Shown one piece after another: positions 16,108 through 25,359 of a DNA stretch of 64,000 bases. The stretch covers positions 1 through 64,000 of the forward strand of contig NZ_FMYK01000011.1 of NCBI RefSeq assembly GCF_900096915.1, given 5' to 3'. Below the pieces are notes generated by a model. It did no database searches. It was not told the DNA's origin and worked only from the letters and a program-made list of their open reading frames with translations. Numbering within the stretch: position 1 is the stretch's first letter; each line of letters begins with the position of its first letter. Origin of the DNA: Acinetobacter marinus (lineage in GTDB: Bacteria; Pseudomonadota; Gammaproteobacteria; Pseudomonadales; Moraxellaceae). The position numbers and the translations under genes are program-made.

Positions 16108-19100
16108 ATGCAATACATTGATAAACAAATTCTTGAAGGAAAAGCAGTATTATTTCTTGGTGCAGGTGCATCGTATAGCTGTACTAATTCTAAAAATGTG
16201 AGAATTGGCTTTACAGGAGGTGAGTTACTGCAAAAAATTAATAAAGAGTTTCTTGGAAACACCTCAGATTCTTTAACACTAGACTTTGCATCAAGCATGG
16301 CTATACAAATTTCTGGAAGAGAAAATTTTGATCACTTTATAAAAAACTTAGTTTGTGATTTTGAACCAACAAATGAACATAAGATAATCACAGAGTTTAA
16401 GTGGAAAGCAATTTTTACCACAAATTATGATGAAGTAATTGAGACAGCATTTAAAGAAAATAAATCACATTTCCAAAAAGTAGAGAAAATTATTAGTGAT
16501 AATGATTCATTACAAAAGGTGGTTGTTAATCCTGAAAAATTACCATTAATAAAAATACACGGCTGTATATCAAGAACAAATGATAATAGAGTTCCTTTAG
16601 TTATTGAAAGCAGTGATTATCGAAGACATTTAGAAAATAGGTCTAGCTTATATCAATTCTTAAAAGAGTGCTTAACTAGTAATTTAGTAATTTTTTACGG
16701 TTATGGTTTAGCTGATCCTAATATTATTGGTATTTTAGATGATTTAGAAAAAGATGGAGTAAGTCGTACAAGACACATATGGTTAGACCCATTTATGAAA
16801 GACTTACATAAAAAATATTGGGAAACCAAAAACTTGGAATGTATAATCAGCAATTTACATGATTTTTTGACAACCATTAAAAATAAAAAATCTAATAATG
16901 TAGTGTCTTTAAACAATATTCTAAAAAATGATTCTATTATTTCAAAAATAATTCCATCAAATAATAGACCTGGTGATGAGTTGGAAAATTATTTATTAGC
17001 TCAATTAATATATTTCGAAATAAATGATGAAATAAAGAAAGAGTCTGATAATTATAATAATGATATTTTCTACAGAGGTAATTCACATGGTTTCGGTTGG
17101 GTTAATAAAAATCTAGATTTCAAAAGAACTATAGAGGGAACCTTAGAAAATGAAATATTTGAAAATTTAGAAATATCTAACAATCATTTCAATTTTTTAG
17201 TAATTAATGGGTATGCAGGTAGTGGGAAAAGTGTCTTATTAAAAAGACTTGCATGGAATGGTGTTTCAAAATTTAACAAATATTGTTTTTACCTAAAAGA
17301 AGGTGCATTATTAAATACAACACTAATATTTGAACTGATTAATTTAATTAAAGAACCTATCATTATATTTGTTGATAATATCTTAGAATATCAAAAAGAA
17401 ATAATAGAAATAAAAAATTTTTCAATAAAAGATAGAGCAAAAGTATTCATTGTAGGTACTGCTAGAAGTAATGAATGGCATAACAATGAAAATACTTTAG
17501 ATAAATTAAACCCTAGTTTTTTTAGTTTAAAAGATTTAAATGATATAGAAATTAAAAATCTTATAGATAAATTAAAAGAATTTAATGCAGAAGGAAATTT
17601 AAAAGAATTAAATGATTCAGATAAATTTAAATTTATAAAAGAAAAAAGCAATAATCAATTACTGGTTACATTATTGGAAGCAACCCATTACGGTCAAGAA
17701 TTTTCGGAAATAATAAAAGATGAATATGAAGGTATTTATGATAGATCAGCAAAGGATCTTTACTTAAGCATATGTTGCTTACATAGGCATGGAATAGAAC
17801 TCAGAGCAGGAATGATTAAAAGACTAAGTGGCATTGACTTTGAACAGTTCAAACAAAAATTTTTACAGCCACTTGAGCTTTTAGTTGTGAGTTATCACAG
17901 TTATAGGTTAAATGATATTGTTTTTACATCTAGGCATTTTCATATTGCAGAACATGTATTTAAACAAGCATTTATGTCTGAAATGGATAAAGCCCAACAA
18001 TTAATAAAAATTATTAGATACCTAAATATAGGTTTCGATACTGATGCTAAAGCATTAGAGTGTATTTTAAAGGGTAAAGTTTTAGCAGAAGAATTTAGCA
18101 GTAAGGATTTAGCACATTCTATTTTCAATATTGCACAAGAAATTGGTGTCAATAATGCATTTATTTTACATCAAAGAGCTATTTTAGAAATCAATCACTC
18201 AACACCAAATTTTGAATTAGCCTTAGAGTATTTGAAAAAAATTGATAATACTGATATTTATTATGATATGAGAACTGTAGAACATACCAAGGCAAATGCT
18301 TATAGAAAATTAGCACTTAATACAATATCTAGGCACGACAAAATAAAATATAGAAACTTCAGCCTAAAATTATTAAATGAAAACATTAAAACATCCACTA
18401 AAACGTCAATGCCTTACCATACAAAAGGATTGGTTTTACTTGATGAAATTAAAGACTGTGAGAATGAAAATGATCTAGTTGATATTATTAGAGATTTTGA
18501 GAACAATTTATCTGCTGGTTTTAAAAAATTTCCATATGATGAATCATTAACACTACTTGAACATGATTTTTCAAAAGAAATGAATAATTCCCCTCGTGCC
18601 ATAGGAAAAATTAAAGAGGCATTACGAAAAAATAGTGATAATGTCTATATAGTTCAACGCTATGCTAAATTTTATATAAGTAAAAAAGATTACAATGAAG
18701 CTAGAATATGTATGTTAAATTTTTTAAGAAATGACATTAATAATCGTTATATTAATTATTTAATGGCATTATCATTTATTAATGAAAATGAAAGTCTATA
18801 TTATCAAAAAGCCATTTCATACTTAAAAAAATGTTATTCACCTAATGATACAAATTATGAACCAAAATTTTTACATGCTTGCCTTGAGTATGTTTATCAA
18901 AGTGAAGAAAAAGCATTAAAAATTTTTAATGATTTATTACAATCAAATGTAAAACCAAGAATTAAAAATAAAATATCACACCCTATTTTGAATACAGATG
19001 GTCATGAAAAGCTTTTTGAGGCTGTAATAGTAACGATTAATGATCAATTTGGATTTGTAAAAACTTCGAAATATGCAGAAAATATATATATGCATAAAGT

Positions 19101-19212
19101 CTCTATGGTTGATCAAGATGATTGGGAAGCTTTGAGACCTGGTGACCCTATAAACATTACCATTTGTTTTAATTTTAGAGGACCAAGAGCTAAGACGGCT
19201 ATTATCAGATAA
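16108..19212 (+). CDS. SIR2-STAND NTPase-TPR protein with C-terminal cold-shock-like domain (candidate anti-phage effector)
   Basis: 1034 residues. A SIR2-type NAD-binding domain (1 to about 270) has FLGAGAS (16-22), TTNYD (104-108), KIHGC with His151 in the catalytic position, and FYGYGLADPN (196-205). A P-loop NTPase follows: GYAGSGKS (368-375), Walker B IIIFVDN (418-424) and GTARSNEW (450-457), a STAND-like sensor segment. Residues about 620-950 are helical, TPR-like repeats. The last 68 residues (967-1034) match a cold-shock fold: QFGFVK at the RNP1 position, IYMHKV at RNP2, and RGPRAKTAI like the cold-shock KGPQA. By analogy with Avs5-type SIR2-STAND systems it would sense an infection cue and deplete NAD. 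The gene is monocistronic, strikingly AT-rich (line 17521 has 7 G/C in 60), and sits behind glmS. The function is inferred. Confidence 0.85.
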   Translation: MQYIDKQILEGKAVLFLGAGASYSCTNSKNVRIGFTGGELLQKINKEFLGNTSDSLTLDFASSMAIQISGRENFDHFIKNLVCDFEPTNEHKIITEFKWKAIFTTNYDEVIETAFKENKSHFQKVEKIISDNDSLQKVVVNPEKLPLIKIHGCISRTNDNRVPLVIESSDYRRHLENRSSLYQFLKECLTSNLVIFYGYGLADPNIIGILDDLEKDGVSRTRHIWLDPFMKDLHKKYWETKNLECIISNLHDFLTTIKNKKSNNVVSLNNILKNDSIISKIIPSNNRPGDELENYLLAQLIYFEINDEIKKESDNYNNDIFYRGNSHGFGWVNKNLDFKRTIEGTLENEIFENLEISNNHFNFLVINGYAGSGKSVLLKRLAWNGVSKFNKYCFYLKEGALLNTTLIFELINLIKEPIIIFVDNILEYQKEIIEIKNFSIKDRAKVFIVGTARSNEWHNNENTLDKLNPSFFSLKDLNDIEIKNLIDKLKEFNAEGNLKELNDSDKFKFIKEKSNNQLLVTLLEATHYGQEFSEIIKDEYEGIYDRSAKDLYLSICCLHRHGIELRAGMIKRLSGIDFEQFKQKFLQPLELLVVSYHSYRLNDIVFTSRHFHIAEHVFKQAFMSEMDKAQQLIKIIRYLNIGFDTDAKALECILKGKVLAEEFSSKDLAHSIFNIAQEIGVNNAFILHQRAILEINHSTPNFELALEYLKKIDNTDIYYDMRTVEHTKANAYRKLALNTISRHDKIKYRNFSLKLLNENIKTSTKTSMPYHTKGLVLLDEIKDCENENDLVDIIRDFENNLSAGFKKFPYDESLTLLEHDFSKEMNNSPRAIGKIKEALRKNSDNVYIVQRYAKFYISKKDYNEARICMLNFLRNDINNRYINYLMALSFINENESLYYQKAISYLKKCYSPNDTNYEPKFLHACLEYVYQSEEKALKIFNDLLQSNVKPRIKNKISHPILNTDGHEKLFEAVIVTINDQFGFVKTSKYAENIYMHKVSMVDQDDWEALRPGDPINITICFNFRGPRAKTAIIR

Positions 19213-19270
19213 TCTATAAATTAATCCTTGGAATAAATTAAGACGATATTCGTTAGAATATAAATCTAAA

Positions 19271-19302
19271 AATTGTAGTTAGCATAACTGCTAACTACAA
19301 TT
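19271..19302 (+). terminator. Terminator-like hairpin after the SIR2-STAND gene
   Basis: Fourteen-base perfect arms (AATTGTAGTTAGCA and its complement) around a TAAC loop, about 60 bases after the stop. The tract that follows is AT-rich without a clean T run. Confidence 0.6.
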
Positions 19303-19568
19303 AATATACTAAACAAAAAAATGGCTATACCAGTGATGACATATAATAAGAAGATATTTTATTAGATTCATAATCTTACTATATTTTATTATATACCCAC
19401 TAAGTACTTATAAAGTACTCTCATACAAAATTTATTTATAAAAATAAAAATTTATCTCAAATAACAATCGCCTGCTATTCTTAAACTAATGAGAGTAGCA
19501 GGCGATTTGCTATAGCGATGGCGACTAAAAAAACTTAAAAATGATCTTAACCAATAAATAGACAGTAG
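19303..19568. other. AT-rich intergenic region with second hairpin at the island/core junction
   Basis: No gene is visible. A hairpin at 19466-19507 (AATCGCCTGCTA with TAGCAGGCGATT, 18-base loop) resembles the SCP2 terminator at 4085 and probably terminates the minus-strand DUF4031 gene or the original glmS transcript. Base composition changes from island-like to host-like close to this hairpin. Confidence 0.45.
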
Positions 19569-19853
19569 TCAGCTCAGGTCTGAGCTCGTAGACGCAAGGA
19601 GTTCTCGTTTTAGTTTTTTTCCGCATTCGATGATCGTTTTTCTTTGCGCTGGTAAGGCGCCATGAATGATGGCTTTTGCCCTCACTTCCACTGTGACGTC
19701 ATAATGTGGATAAGATGCACTGCGGTGAAACCAACCTCGATGCAGACCTAAAAATAGTGCAAATTCGTGCAATTCATCCAGACTATCTGCCATAAGATGA
19801 CACCATTCTTTCCCCTTGTATTTGATACGCATGTTATCGACATAGATCGTCAT
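19569..19853 (-). CDS. DUF4031 domain protein
   Basis: 94 residues. MTIYVDNMRIKYKGKEWCHL, ADSLDELHEFA and HRGWFHRSASYPHYDVT match the DUF4031 pattern, a small globular cytoplasmic protein of unknown function. The start at 19853 follows GGAAAT; a longer form from 19865 is less well supported. It lies at the right border of the AT-rich island, on the core side. Confidence 0.75.
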   Translation of the reverse strand: MTIYVDNMRIKYKGKEWCHLMADSLDELHEFALFLGLHRGWFHRSASYPHYDVTVEVRAKAIIHGALPAQRKTIIECGKKLKRELLASTSSDLS

Positions 19854-19963
19854 ATTTATTTCCATGTAACAATGAGAAGGCGAATCAACATTTTAGCGCA
19901 ACGATGATAGGCTGTATATTAATCCATCAATATGGTGATAAATATGGTGATATAGGTTATTGA

Positions 19964-20401
19964 TTACACTTCTAGCATAAAACTCACAGGGCCATCATTG
20001 ATGAGGTGAACTTGCATATCTGCTGCAAAAATCCCTGCTGCGACATGCTGATATTGGCTGTGTAGATAGCTGAGTAAGGCATCATACAAGGCTTCCGCTT
20101 CGGCTGGTGGCATGGCGGGCGCAAAGTCGGGGCGTAGTCCCTTATGTGTATTGGCGTAGAGAGTGAATTGTGAAATCAGCAAAATCCCGCCATTTGCTTG
20201 AGCGACATTCCAGCCCATTTTTCCATTTTCATCATCGAATATCCGATATTTCAATAGCTTATCAATGAGTTTTTTGCCTTTTTCCAAAGTGTCTTCACGC
20301 CCGATACCGAGTAAGACCACCAGACCGTGGCTGATTTGACCAACGATTTGATCATCAACACTGACATGCGCCGACAGGGAACGCTGAATAAATGCACGCA
20401 A
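19964..20401 (-). CDS. dtd: D-aminoacyl-tRNA deacylase
   Basis: 145 residues when started at TTG 20401, exactly the usual length and beginning (M)RAFIQR as in homologues; an upstream frame opening at 20419 would add six unrelated residues. LLISQFTLYANTHKGLRPDF carries the SQFTL and substrate motif, and LINDGPVSFMLEV is the C-terminal NxGPVT-type motif. It hydrolyses D-amino acids from tRNA in the cytoplasm. Confidence 0.94.
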   Translation of the reverse strand: MRAFIQRSLSAHVSVDDQIVGQISHGLVVLLGIGREDTLEKGKKLIDKLLKYRIFDDENGKMGWNVAQANGGILLISQFTLYANTHKGLRPDFAPAMPPAEAEALYDALLSYLHSQYQHVAAGIFAADMQVHLINDGPVSFMLEV

Positions 20402-20479
20402 AATGAAACGCCTAATCAAAAGATTGCATGCATTGTAAAGGGCTGTTCGGCTTTCTTCAATCTTGCAGATGATATGGCT

Positions 20480-21013
20480 TTAAAGCAACTTCGATTCGAT
20501 TTCTGTACGCAAGTGTTTGTATCGATTGATATAATTTTTTTGCATACTCTTGTAGCGGTTGAGTCGACTATTCACCGCATTGGGATTGTCCACCAACGCC
20601 ACGATTTGCATGGTGCTATAGTTGAGTTGCATCACGGCATTGCGCAGGCGTGCCACTTCTGGGGTGTGGATATGCAGCTTTTTAAATTGTTCATTTTGAC
20701 TACTCAGCGTGCCCGAAATATCCTGTAAGGACTGGCGAATTTGGGCGCTACTGGTACTTTTCTTTGAGGCAAAGCTAAGCTGTTGATCCAATTCATCAAA
20801 GACGCCATTTTGCTGGCTTCGGATTTGATCAAAGGCTTTCAGATCGGTTTTGAGTTTGCTTTGGTATGCCGCATCGGGACGTTGATCTTGCGTCATCCCA
20901 ACGATTTGTTCCAAAGTATCTTTACAACCGACCAGCATCACACTGGCAAGAAGCAACAGTAATGCGAGCATCGGTTGAGATTTGACACGATAAACAGGGA
21001 TACCAGTCGGCAT
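20480..21013 (-). CDS. Predicted lipoprotein of unknown function
   Basis: 177 residues. After a short basic start, LALLLLLASVMLVGC is a signal peptide with lipobox LVGC (Cys30), so the mature protein should be lipid-anchored. The rest is helical and charged (DLKAFDQIRSQQNGVFDELD), with no recognised domain. The start at 21013 has AGGAAA upstream; an in-frame ATG at 21034 lacks one. It faces dtd in the same direction but with a gap of 78 bases. Confidence 0.7.
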   Translation of the reverse strand: MPTGIPVYRVKSQPMLALLLLLASVMLVGCKDTLEQIVGMTQDQRPDAAYQSKLKTDLKAFDQIRSQQNGVFDELDQQLSFASKKSTSSAQIRQSLQDISGTLSSQNEQFKKLHIHTPEVARLRNAVMQLNYSTMQIVALVDNPNAVNSRLNRYKSMQKNYINRYKHLRTEIESKLL

Positions 21014-21100
21014 TATTTTTCCTAAGACCATCAAATTAAAGCCCAGCGCATATTTATACTGAATGATTAATTAACAATCAAGTCTTTCATTCGATAGAAT

Positions 21101-22459
21101 TTAGATTAGGCGCTGAATAGTTTTGCGTTTCCAAACCAGTTGGTAGTACAAGCCTTGAAAAATAAACAGACAGACGAATGCTGCTGCATAGCCGTACCAA
21201 ATGCCTTGTAGCCCCCACCAGCGACTAAACAGATACGCTAGCGGTACTTCGATCAGCGTGATACAGGCGACATTGATCAGCATCGGTTGTACCACATGAC
21301 CACTGGCACGCATAATCGACACGAACACCGCACTGGCGCCAAAAAACAGAATCGACCACAGCACAATAAACAATAATTGTTGTCCCAACTCGATCACATG
21401 CGGTTCGGTAATAAACAGTGCCATTAGATATTTCGATGCCAGATACGCTGCCATGATGAGTGTGCCTGTGAGTGCCAGATTCATCATCAATGCTGTGCGG
21501 GTGACTTTGCCAACGGCATCCGCATGGTTTGAACCGATGGCTTGTGCAGCAAAGATCGATGCAGCGATGGAAATCGAAATTGCAGGGAATTGCACATAGT
21601 TCAGCACTTGATTGACCGCACCATACGCCGCCGTTGCTTCAGCGCCAAAGCGGTTGACCAAGCCAACAATGACCAAGCCAGCCACCGATGTAGTGACCAT
21701 TTGGATGCCTGTCGGGACACTCAATTTCAGGATCAGTTTGCTCATCTGCGGTTGATGGCGGATTTGTTTTAAAATCTCAGCATCGACTTTCAGCGGATGA
21801 TTTTTGACTTTCATATAGACAAACAGAAAAATCAGCACCAAAAAATAACCGAGAATAGTGGCAATCGCAGGCGCAACAATCCCCATCTGCGGAAAACCAA
21901 AATAGCCTTTGATCAGCGTTGGCGTGACAATTAGACCGACCACACTGGTCAGCCCAAGTGCCATCAGTGGCGTCACGCTATCACCAACACCACGAATAAT
22001 CGAGGTGTAAATAATATAAATAAAAATCAATGGGCTACCTGCCAACATACAGCGTACATAAGGCAGTGACAGATGCATAATTTCATCATCTGTACCAAGT
22101 AGGCGCAATAATTCTTCGGCAAAATAAACACCCAAAATAGCGATCAATGTGCCACCAATCAGGGTCATAAACAAGGTCGAGCCGATAATGCGTTTTAACT
22201 TATCATGGTCTCGTGCGCCCCATGCTTGCCCGATGAGTACGGTACAGCCCGCAGACAGCCCAATGATAAATGCCAAAAGCGTAAATAAAATCGGGAAGAA
22301 AACCGCCACCGCTGCGACCGCATTGACGCCCATCATCTGACCGACAAAGACGGTATTAATCGTACCTGATAAACTTTGTAAAATATTGGTGGCAATGAGT
22401 GGCAATAAAAAAATCAGAAAGCGTTTCCAAAATGCTTGTGACGGTTGGGCTACATCCAT
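21101..22459 (-). CDS. MATE family efflux transporter
   Basis: 452 residues with about 12 transmembrane segments in two similar halves. The start FLLPLIATNILQSLSGTINT followed by FVGQMMGVNAVAAVAVFFP is typical of the MATE/DinF-NorM superfamily, which exports cationic drugs and metabolites in exchange for sodium or protons. The substrate cannot be told from sequence. It is monocistronic. Confidence 0.92.
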   Translation of the reverse strand: MDVAQPSQAFWKRFLIFLLPLIATNILQSLSGTINTVFVGQMMGVNAVAAVAVFFPILFTLLAFIIGLSAGCTVLIGQAWGARDHDKLKRIIGSTLFMTLIGGTLIAILGVYFAEELLRLLGTDDEIMHLSLPYVRCMLAGSPLIFIYIIYTSIIRGVGDSVTPLMALGLTSVVGLIVTPTLIKGYFGFPQMGIVAPAIATILGYFLVLIFLFVYMKVKNHPLKVDAEILKQIRHQPQMSKLILKLSVPTGIQMVTTSVAGLVIVGLVNRFGAEATAAYGAVNQVLNYVQFPAISISIAASIFAAQAIGSNHADAVGKVTRTALMMNLALTGTLIMAAYLASKYLMALFITEPHVIELGQQLLFIVLWSILFFGASAVFVSIMRASGHVVQPMLINVACITLIEVPLAYLFSRWWGLQGIWYGYAAAFVCLFIFQGLYYQLVWKRKTIQRLI

Positions 22460-22575
22460 GTGATGATCATATACTTTTTAGTGTGATTGTTGCGCTAGTG
22501 TACGCCGATTCTATCGCTGGCGTTAGCGCTGATTTGTATCATCAGGGCGAAGAAAAATAAGAAAAAATGAAGAAT

Positions 22576-23574
22576 TCACATGACATTGTGTTTGCGCCAC
22601 TGTTGTGGTGTTTGCTGTGTCCACAGTTTAAACGCCCGCTGAAAGGCACTTTGTTCGGAATAGCCGAGTAGCAGTGCAATTTCCTGCAAACTCAAATGCG
22701 GATCTTGCAGATATTTAAAGGCAAGCATTTGGCGAATGGCTTGTACACGGGCTTGAAAAGTCGTGTTTTGGCTTTGCAGATGACGTTGGAGCTGTCTGAC
22801 GGAAGTGTGAAGTTGCGTGGCAATCACTTCAATATTCAGTTGTTGTTTTTGCAATTGCTTTAAAATCGCCTGTTGTAATCGCTCATCAAGCTGTGTGGTA
22901 TGCGGTAATTTTTCCAGTAACGTCTGCGCTTGCGCCATCAACAAATGTTGCAAGGTTTGGTCGGCATGGCGAATCGGTTTACTGAGAATTTGACTCGGCA
23001 AAACGATCTGCGCCGTGGGCTGTGAAAACAGCACAGGACAACCGAAATAGCGTTGATAAATCATTGTATCTTTTGGTGCGGGATGCATGAAATCGACTTG
23101 AATCAGCGCCACATCATCGATATGCAAAAAATGCCGTAAAAACTGATACATGATCGCAATCGCAATCTCATTGGTGACTTGCGTGGTAAAGACTTTGGGG
23201 ACATCCCAGCCGATGATGAGGTGATCTTGATTTTTATTAAATATCAATGGGCTACCATCATAAATCAGCCGATAAAAATCATGATAGCGTAATAATGCCT
23301 CACCGAGATGCTCGCAACTTTGCGCCAAATAACCCAGTACGCCAAGATGTTTGAGCTCAACATATTGGGCGATGTCTAAGCCAAGCGCAGGCTGATTGTG
23401 CTGTTGATCTAGTTCATTAAGTAATTGATACCAGACTTGATAATCAAAGCGGGGTAAATTTTGCACATGCAGGAGCTGTGTCGGTGCGGGGAGTTGATTC
23501 GCTTGGCAGTAGCGCAATAATAAATCACCCAATCCACCGTAGACCGAGCCTTGATAGCTGGTGATCTGTTGCAT
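22576..23574 (-). CDS. AraC family transcriptional regulator
   Basis: 332 residues. The N-terminal 'arabinose-binding' type domain (residues about 20-200, NQPALGLDIAQYVELKHLGVL) matches the OruR/ArgR-like group; the C-terminal AraC double helix-turn-helix has RQMLAFKYLQDPHLSLQEIA and SEQSAFQRAFKLWTQQTPQQWR. AGGAG precedes the ATG at 6 bases. It is divergent from the hydroxylase-like membrane protein at 23715 and may regulate it. Confidence 0.9.
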   Translation of the reverse strand: MQQITSYQGSVYGGLGDLLLRYCQANQLPAPTQLLHVQNLPRFDYQVWYQLLNELDQQHNQPALGLDIAQYVELKHLGVLGYLAQSCEHLGEALLRYHDFYRLIYDGSPLIFNKNQDHLIIGWDVPKVFTTQVTNEIAIAIMYQFLRHFLHIDDVALIQVDFMHPAPKDTMIYQRYFGCPVLFSQPTAQIVLPSQILSKPIRHADQTLQHLLMAQAQTLLEKLPHTTQLDERLQQAILKQLQKQQLNIEVIATQLHTSVRQLQRHLQSQNTTFQARVQAIRQMLAFKYLQDPHLSLQEIALLLGYSEQSAFQRAFKLWTQQTPQQWRKHNVM

Positions 23575-23714
23575 CCGTACTCCTGATTCATCCTATGTCC
23601 TGTGCATTGTTATAAAATTCTTGTCGTAATTTGTCAATCAATCACAGACGAAGTGTCAATACGCTAGATTTTCATCGCTCTACACTGAATAGAGTAAATA
23701 AACAGGTGATTTTT

Positions 23715-24371
23715 ATGATTAAGGGATTTGTTGCAGGATTAATGGTTGCTAATGCCTTTGAATGGGTAGCACATAAATATATTCTGCATGGTACACACCG
23801 AGCAGGTAAGCCAAGATTTAGTCCTGTGCCACGCAGTATGAAGTCGCATTGGGAACATCATCGTGAAGTGCGTAAACAAGAATTTGCGGACGATGGCTAT
23901 GTACAAGGTCTGAGCAATTGGCGTACCAAGAATGAAGTGGTGTCTTTAGGAATCGTTGCAGTAACGACAAGTGCGATGTTTTATCCATTCTCAAAGGGTA
24001 TGGCAGCTGCGGCATGGTATAGCGCATTCAACTATTACTATATCCACCGCCGTGCACACCTTGAGCCTGATTGGGCGAAAGCAAAGATTCCGTGGCACTA
24101 TGATCATCACATGAATGCCAACCAAGATGCCAACTGGTGTGTGACTAAGCCGTGGTTTGACTATGTGATGGGCACGCGTGTGGTGTCGTCAGCAGATTTA
24201 CAAGAGCGCAATCCACTTGGCGTCAATTTGCCGAAATTTATTGAAACGCCATTGAAACAGTTGGTCAATCAATACTTCCCTGCCAAATACGTGCAAAAAT
24301 CGGTGGTGTCGAAAAGTACAACTCAGCAATCAAAAGATGCTGAAGCGCAAGATGCACTTTCAGTTGCATAA
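23715..24371 (+). CDS. Membrane fatty-acid hydroxylase/sterol desaturase-like protein
   Basis: 218 residues from ATG 23715, which has AGGTGA 5 bases upstream. Histidine boxes typical of di-iron membrane hydroxylases are present: HKYILHG, HWEHH, HRRAH and HYDHH. Two or three hydrophobic stretches surround them. Such enzymes hydroxylate or desaturate acyl chains or sterol-like substrates at the inner membrane. The C-terminal 25 residues are polar and low complexity. It is transcribed divergently from the AraC regulator. Confidence 0.8.
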   Translation: MIKGFVAGLMVANAFEWVAHKYILHGTHRAGKPRFSPVPRSMKSHWEHHREVRKQEFADDGYVQGLSNWRTKNEVVSLGIVAVTTSAMFYPFSKGMAAAAWYSAFNYYYIHRRAHLEPDWAKAKIPWHYDHHMNANQDANWCVTKPWFDYVMGTRVVSSADLQERNPLGVNLPKFIETPLKQLVNQYFPAKYVQKSVVSKSTTQQSKDAEAQDALSVA

Positions 24372-24496
24372 ATCTGAGTAAAAACCTAAATTAAAACAAT
24401 AAATAAAGCACTAAGTTAGCACCTTAATTTCTCAGTTTTATCAAAGCGGTTTTCATCAAAGCACTCCACGGTTTAGGATTGCTTATTTTTCACAGG

Positions 24497-24520
24497 CGTT
24501 ATATTCTCAAAAACATAATG
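24497..24520 (+). promoter_or_regulatory. ModE operator upstream of modA
   Basis: CGTTATATT and ACATAATG are separated by 7 bases. The spacing and halves match the E. coli modA ModE box (CGTTATATT-N7-ACATAACG) as I recall it, with one base changed. It lies 39 bases before modA, and a modE gene is encoded nearby at 27287-27649. Molybdate-bound ModE should repress the operon here. Confidence 0.7.
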
Positions 24521-24558
24521 AATCTATATCTTCCACATCACCGCTGAGCAAAATATCT

Positions 24559-25359
24559 ATGCATTTCCAAAACAATTACTCTCTGAAAAAACAATGTCTT
24601 GCTATCCTTGGTATCGTGGGTTTAACCGCCATTTCAACAATTAGCTTTGCCAAAGCATCGACCACCGTCTTTGCCGCCGCCAGTCTGACCAATGCCATGC
24701 AAGACATCGAAAAACTCTATGAGCAAACCTATAAAACCGATGTGAAAACCTCATTTGCAGGATCATCGACCTTGGCAAAGCAGATCGAAGCAGGCGCACC
24801 AGTCGACATTTTTATGTCAGCGGATTTGCAGTGGATGGATTATTTGCAAAAACAGGGTCAGGTGAATCCCAAAAATCGGGTGAATTTACTCGGTAACTCT
24901 TTGGTGTGGATTGCGCCAAAATCACAAACCTCAAAACTTGATGTCAAAAAGGGCGCAGTGCCTGCAGTGGTGAAAAATAGTCGCATCTGTACAGGCGATA
25001 CCAGCAGTGTACCTGTCGGGAAATATGCAAAGTCAGCACTCACTTCATTGGGTTGGTGGACGACCATTCAACCTAAATTGGTGGAAACCGAAGATGTGCG
25101 TGGTGCGCTTGCCTTTGTGGAACGTGGTGAATGTCAGCTCGGCATTGTCTATGCGACGGACGCAGCGATCAGTGATAAAGTCAAAGTGGTTGGCTCATTC
25201 CCTGTAGGAAGCTATCCAGCAGTGGTCTATCCAATTGCTAAGCTAGACCAATCTTCGGAAACACAACGTATGTATCAGTTTATCCAAGGCAAAAAAGCTG
25301 AAGCGATCTTTAAAAAGTATGGCTTTATTCCGCTTCATCCAGCTGCAAAACGTAAATAA
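24559..25359 (+). CDS. modA: Molybdate ABC transporter, periplasmic binding protein
   Basis: 266 residues. A signal peptide (LAILGIVGLTAISTISFAKA) is followed by the ModA start TTVFAAASLTNAMQDIEK and FAGSSTLAKQIEAGAPVDIFMSA, which together bind the oxyanion. It captures molybdate or tungstate in the periplasm. Its stop codon overlaps the modB start (TAATG). A ModE-type operator precedes it. Confidence 0.96.
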   Translation: MHFQNNYSLKKQCLAILGIVGLTAISTISFAKASTTVFAAASLTNAMQDIEKLYEQTYKTDVKTSFAGSSTLAKQIEAGAPVDIFMSADLQWMDYLQKQGQVNPKNRVNLLGNSLVWIAPKSQTSKLDVKKGAVPAVVKNSRICTGDTSSVPVGKYAKSALTSLGWWTTIQPKLVETEDVRGALAFVERGECQLGIVYATDAAISDKVKVVGSFPVGSYPAVVYPIAKLDQSSETQRMYQFIQGKKAEAIFKKYGFIPLHPAAKRK

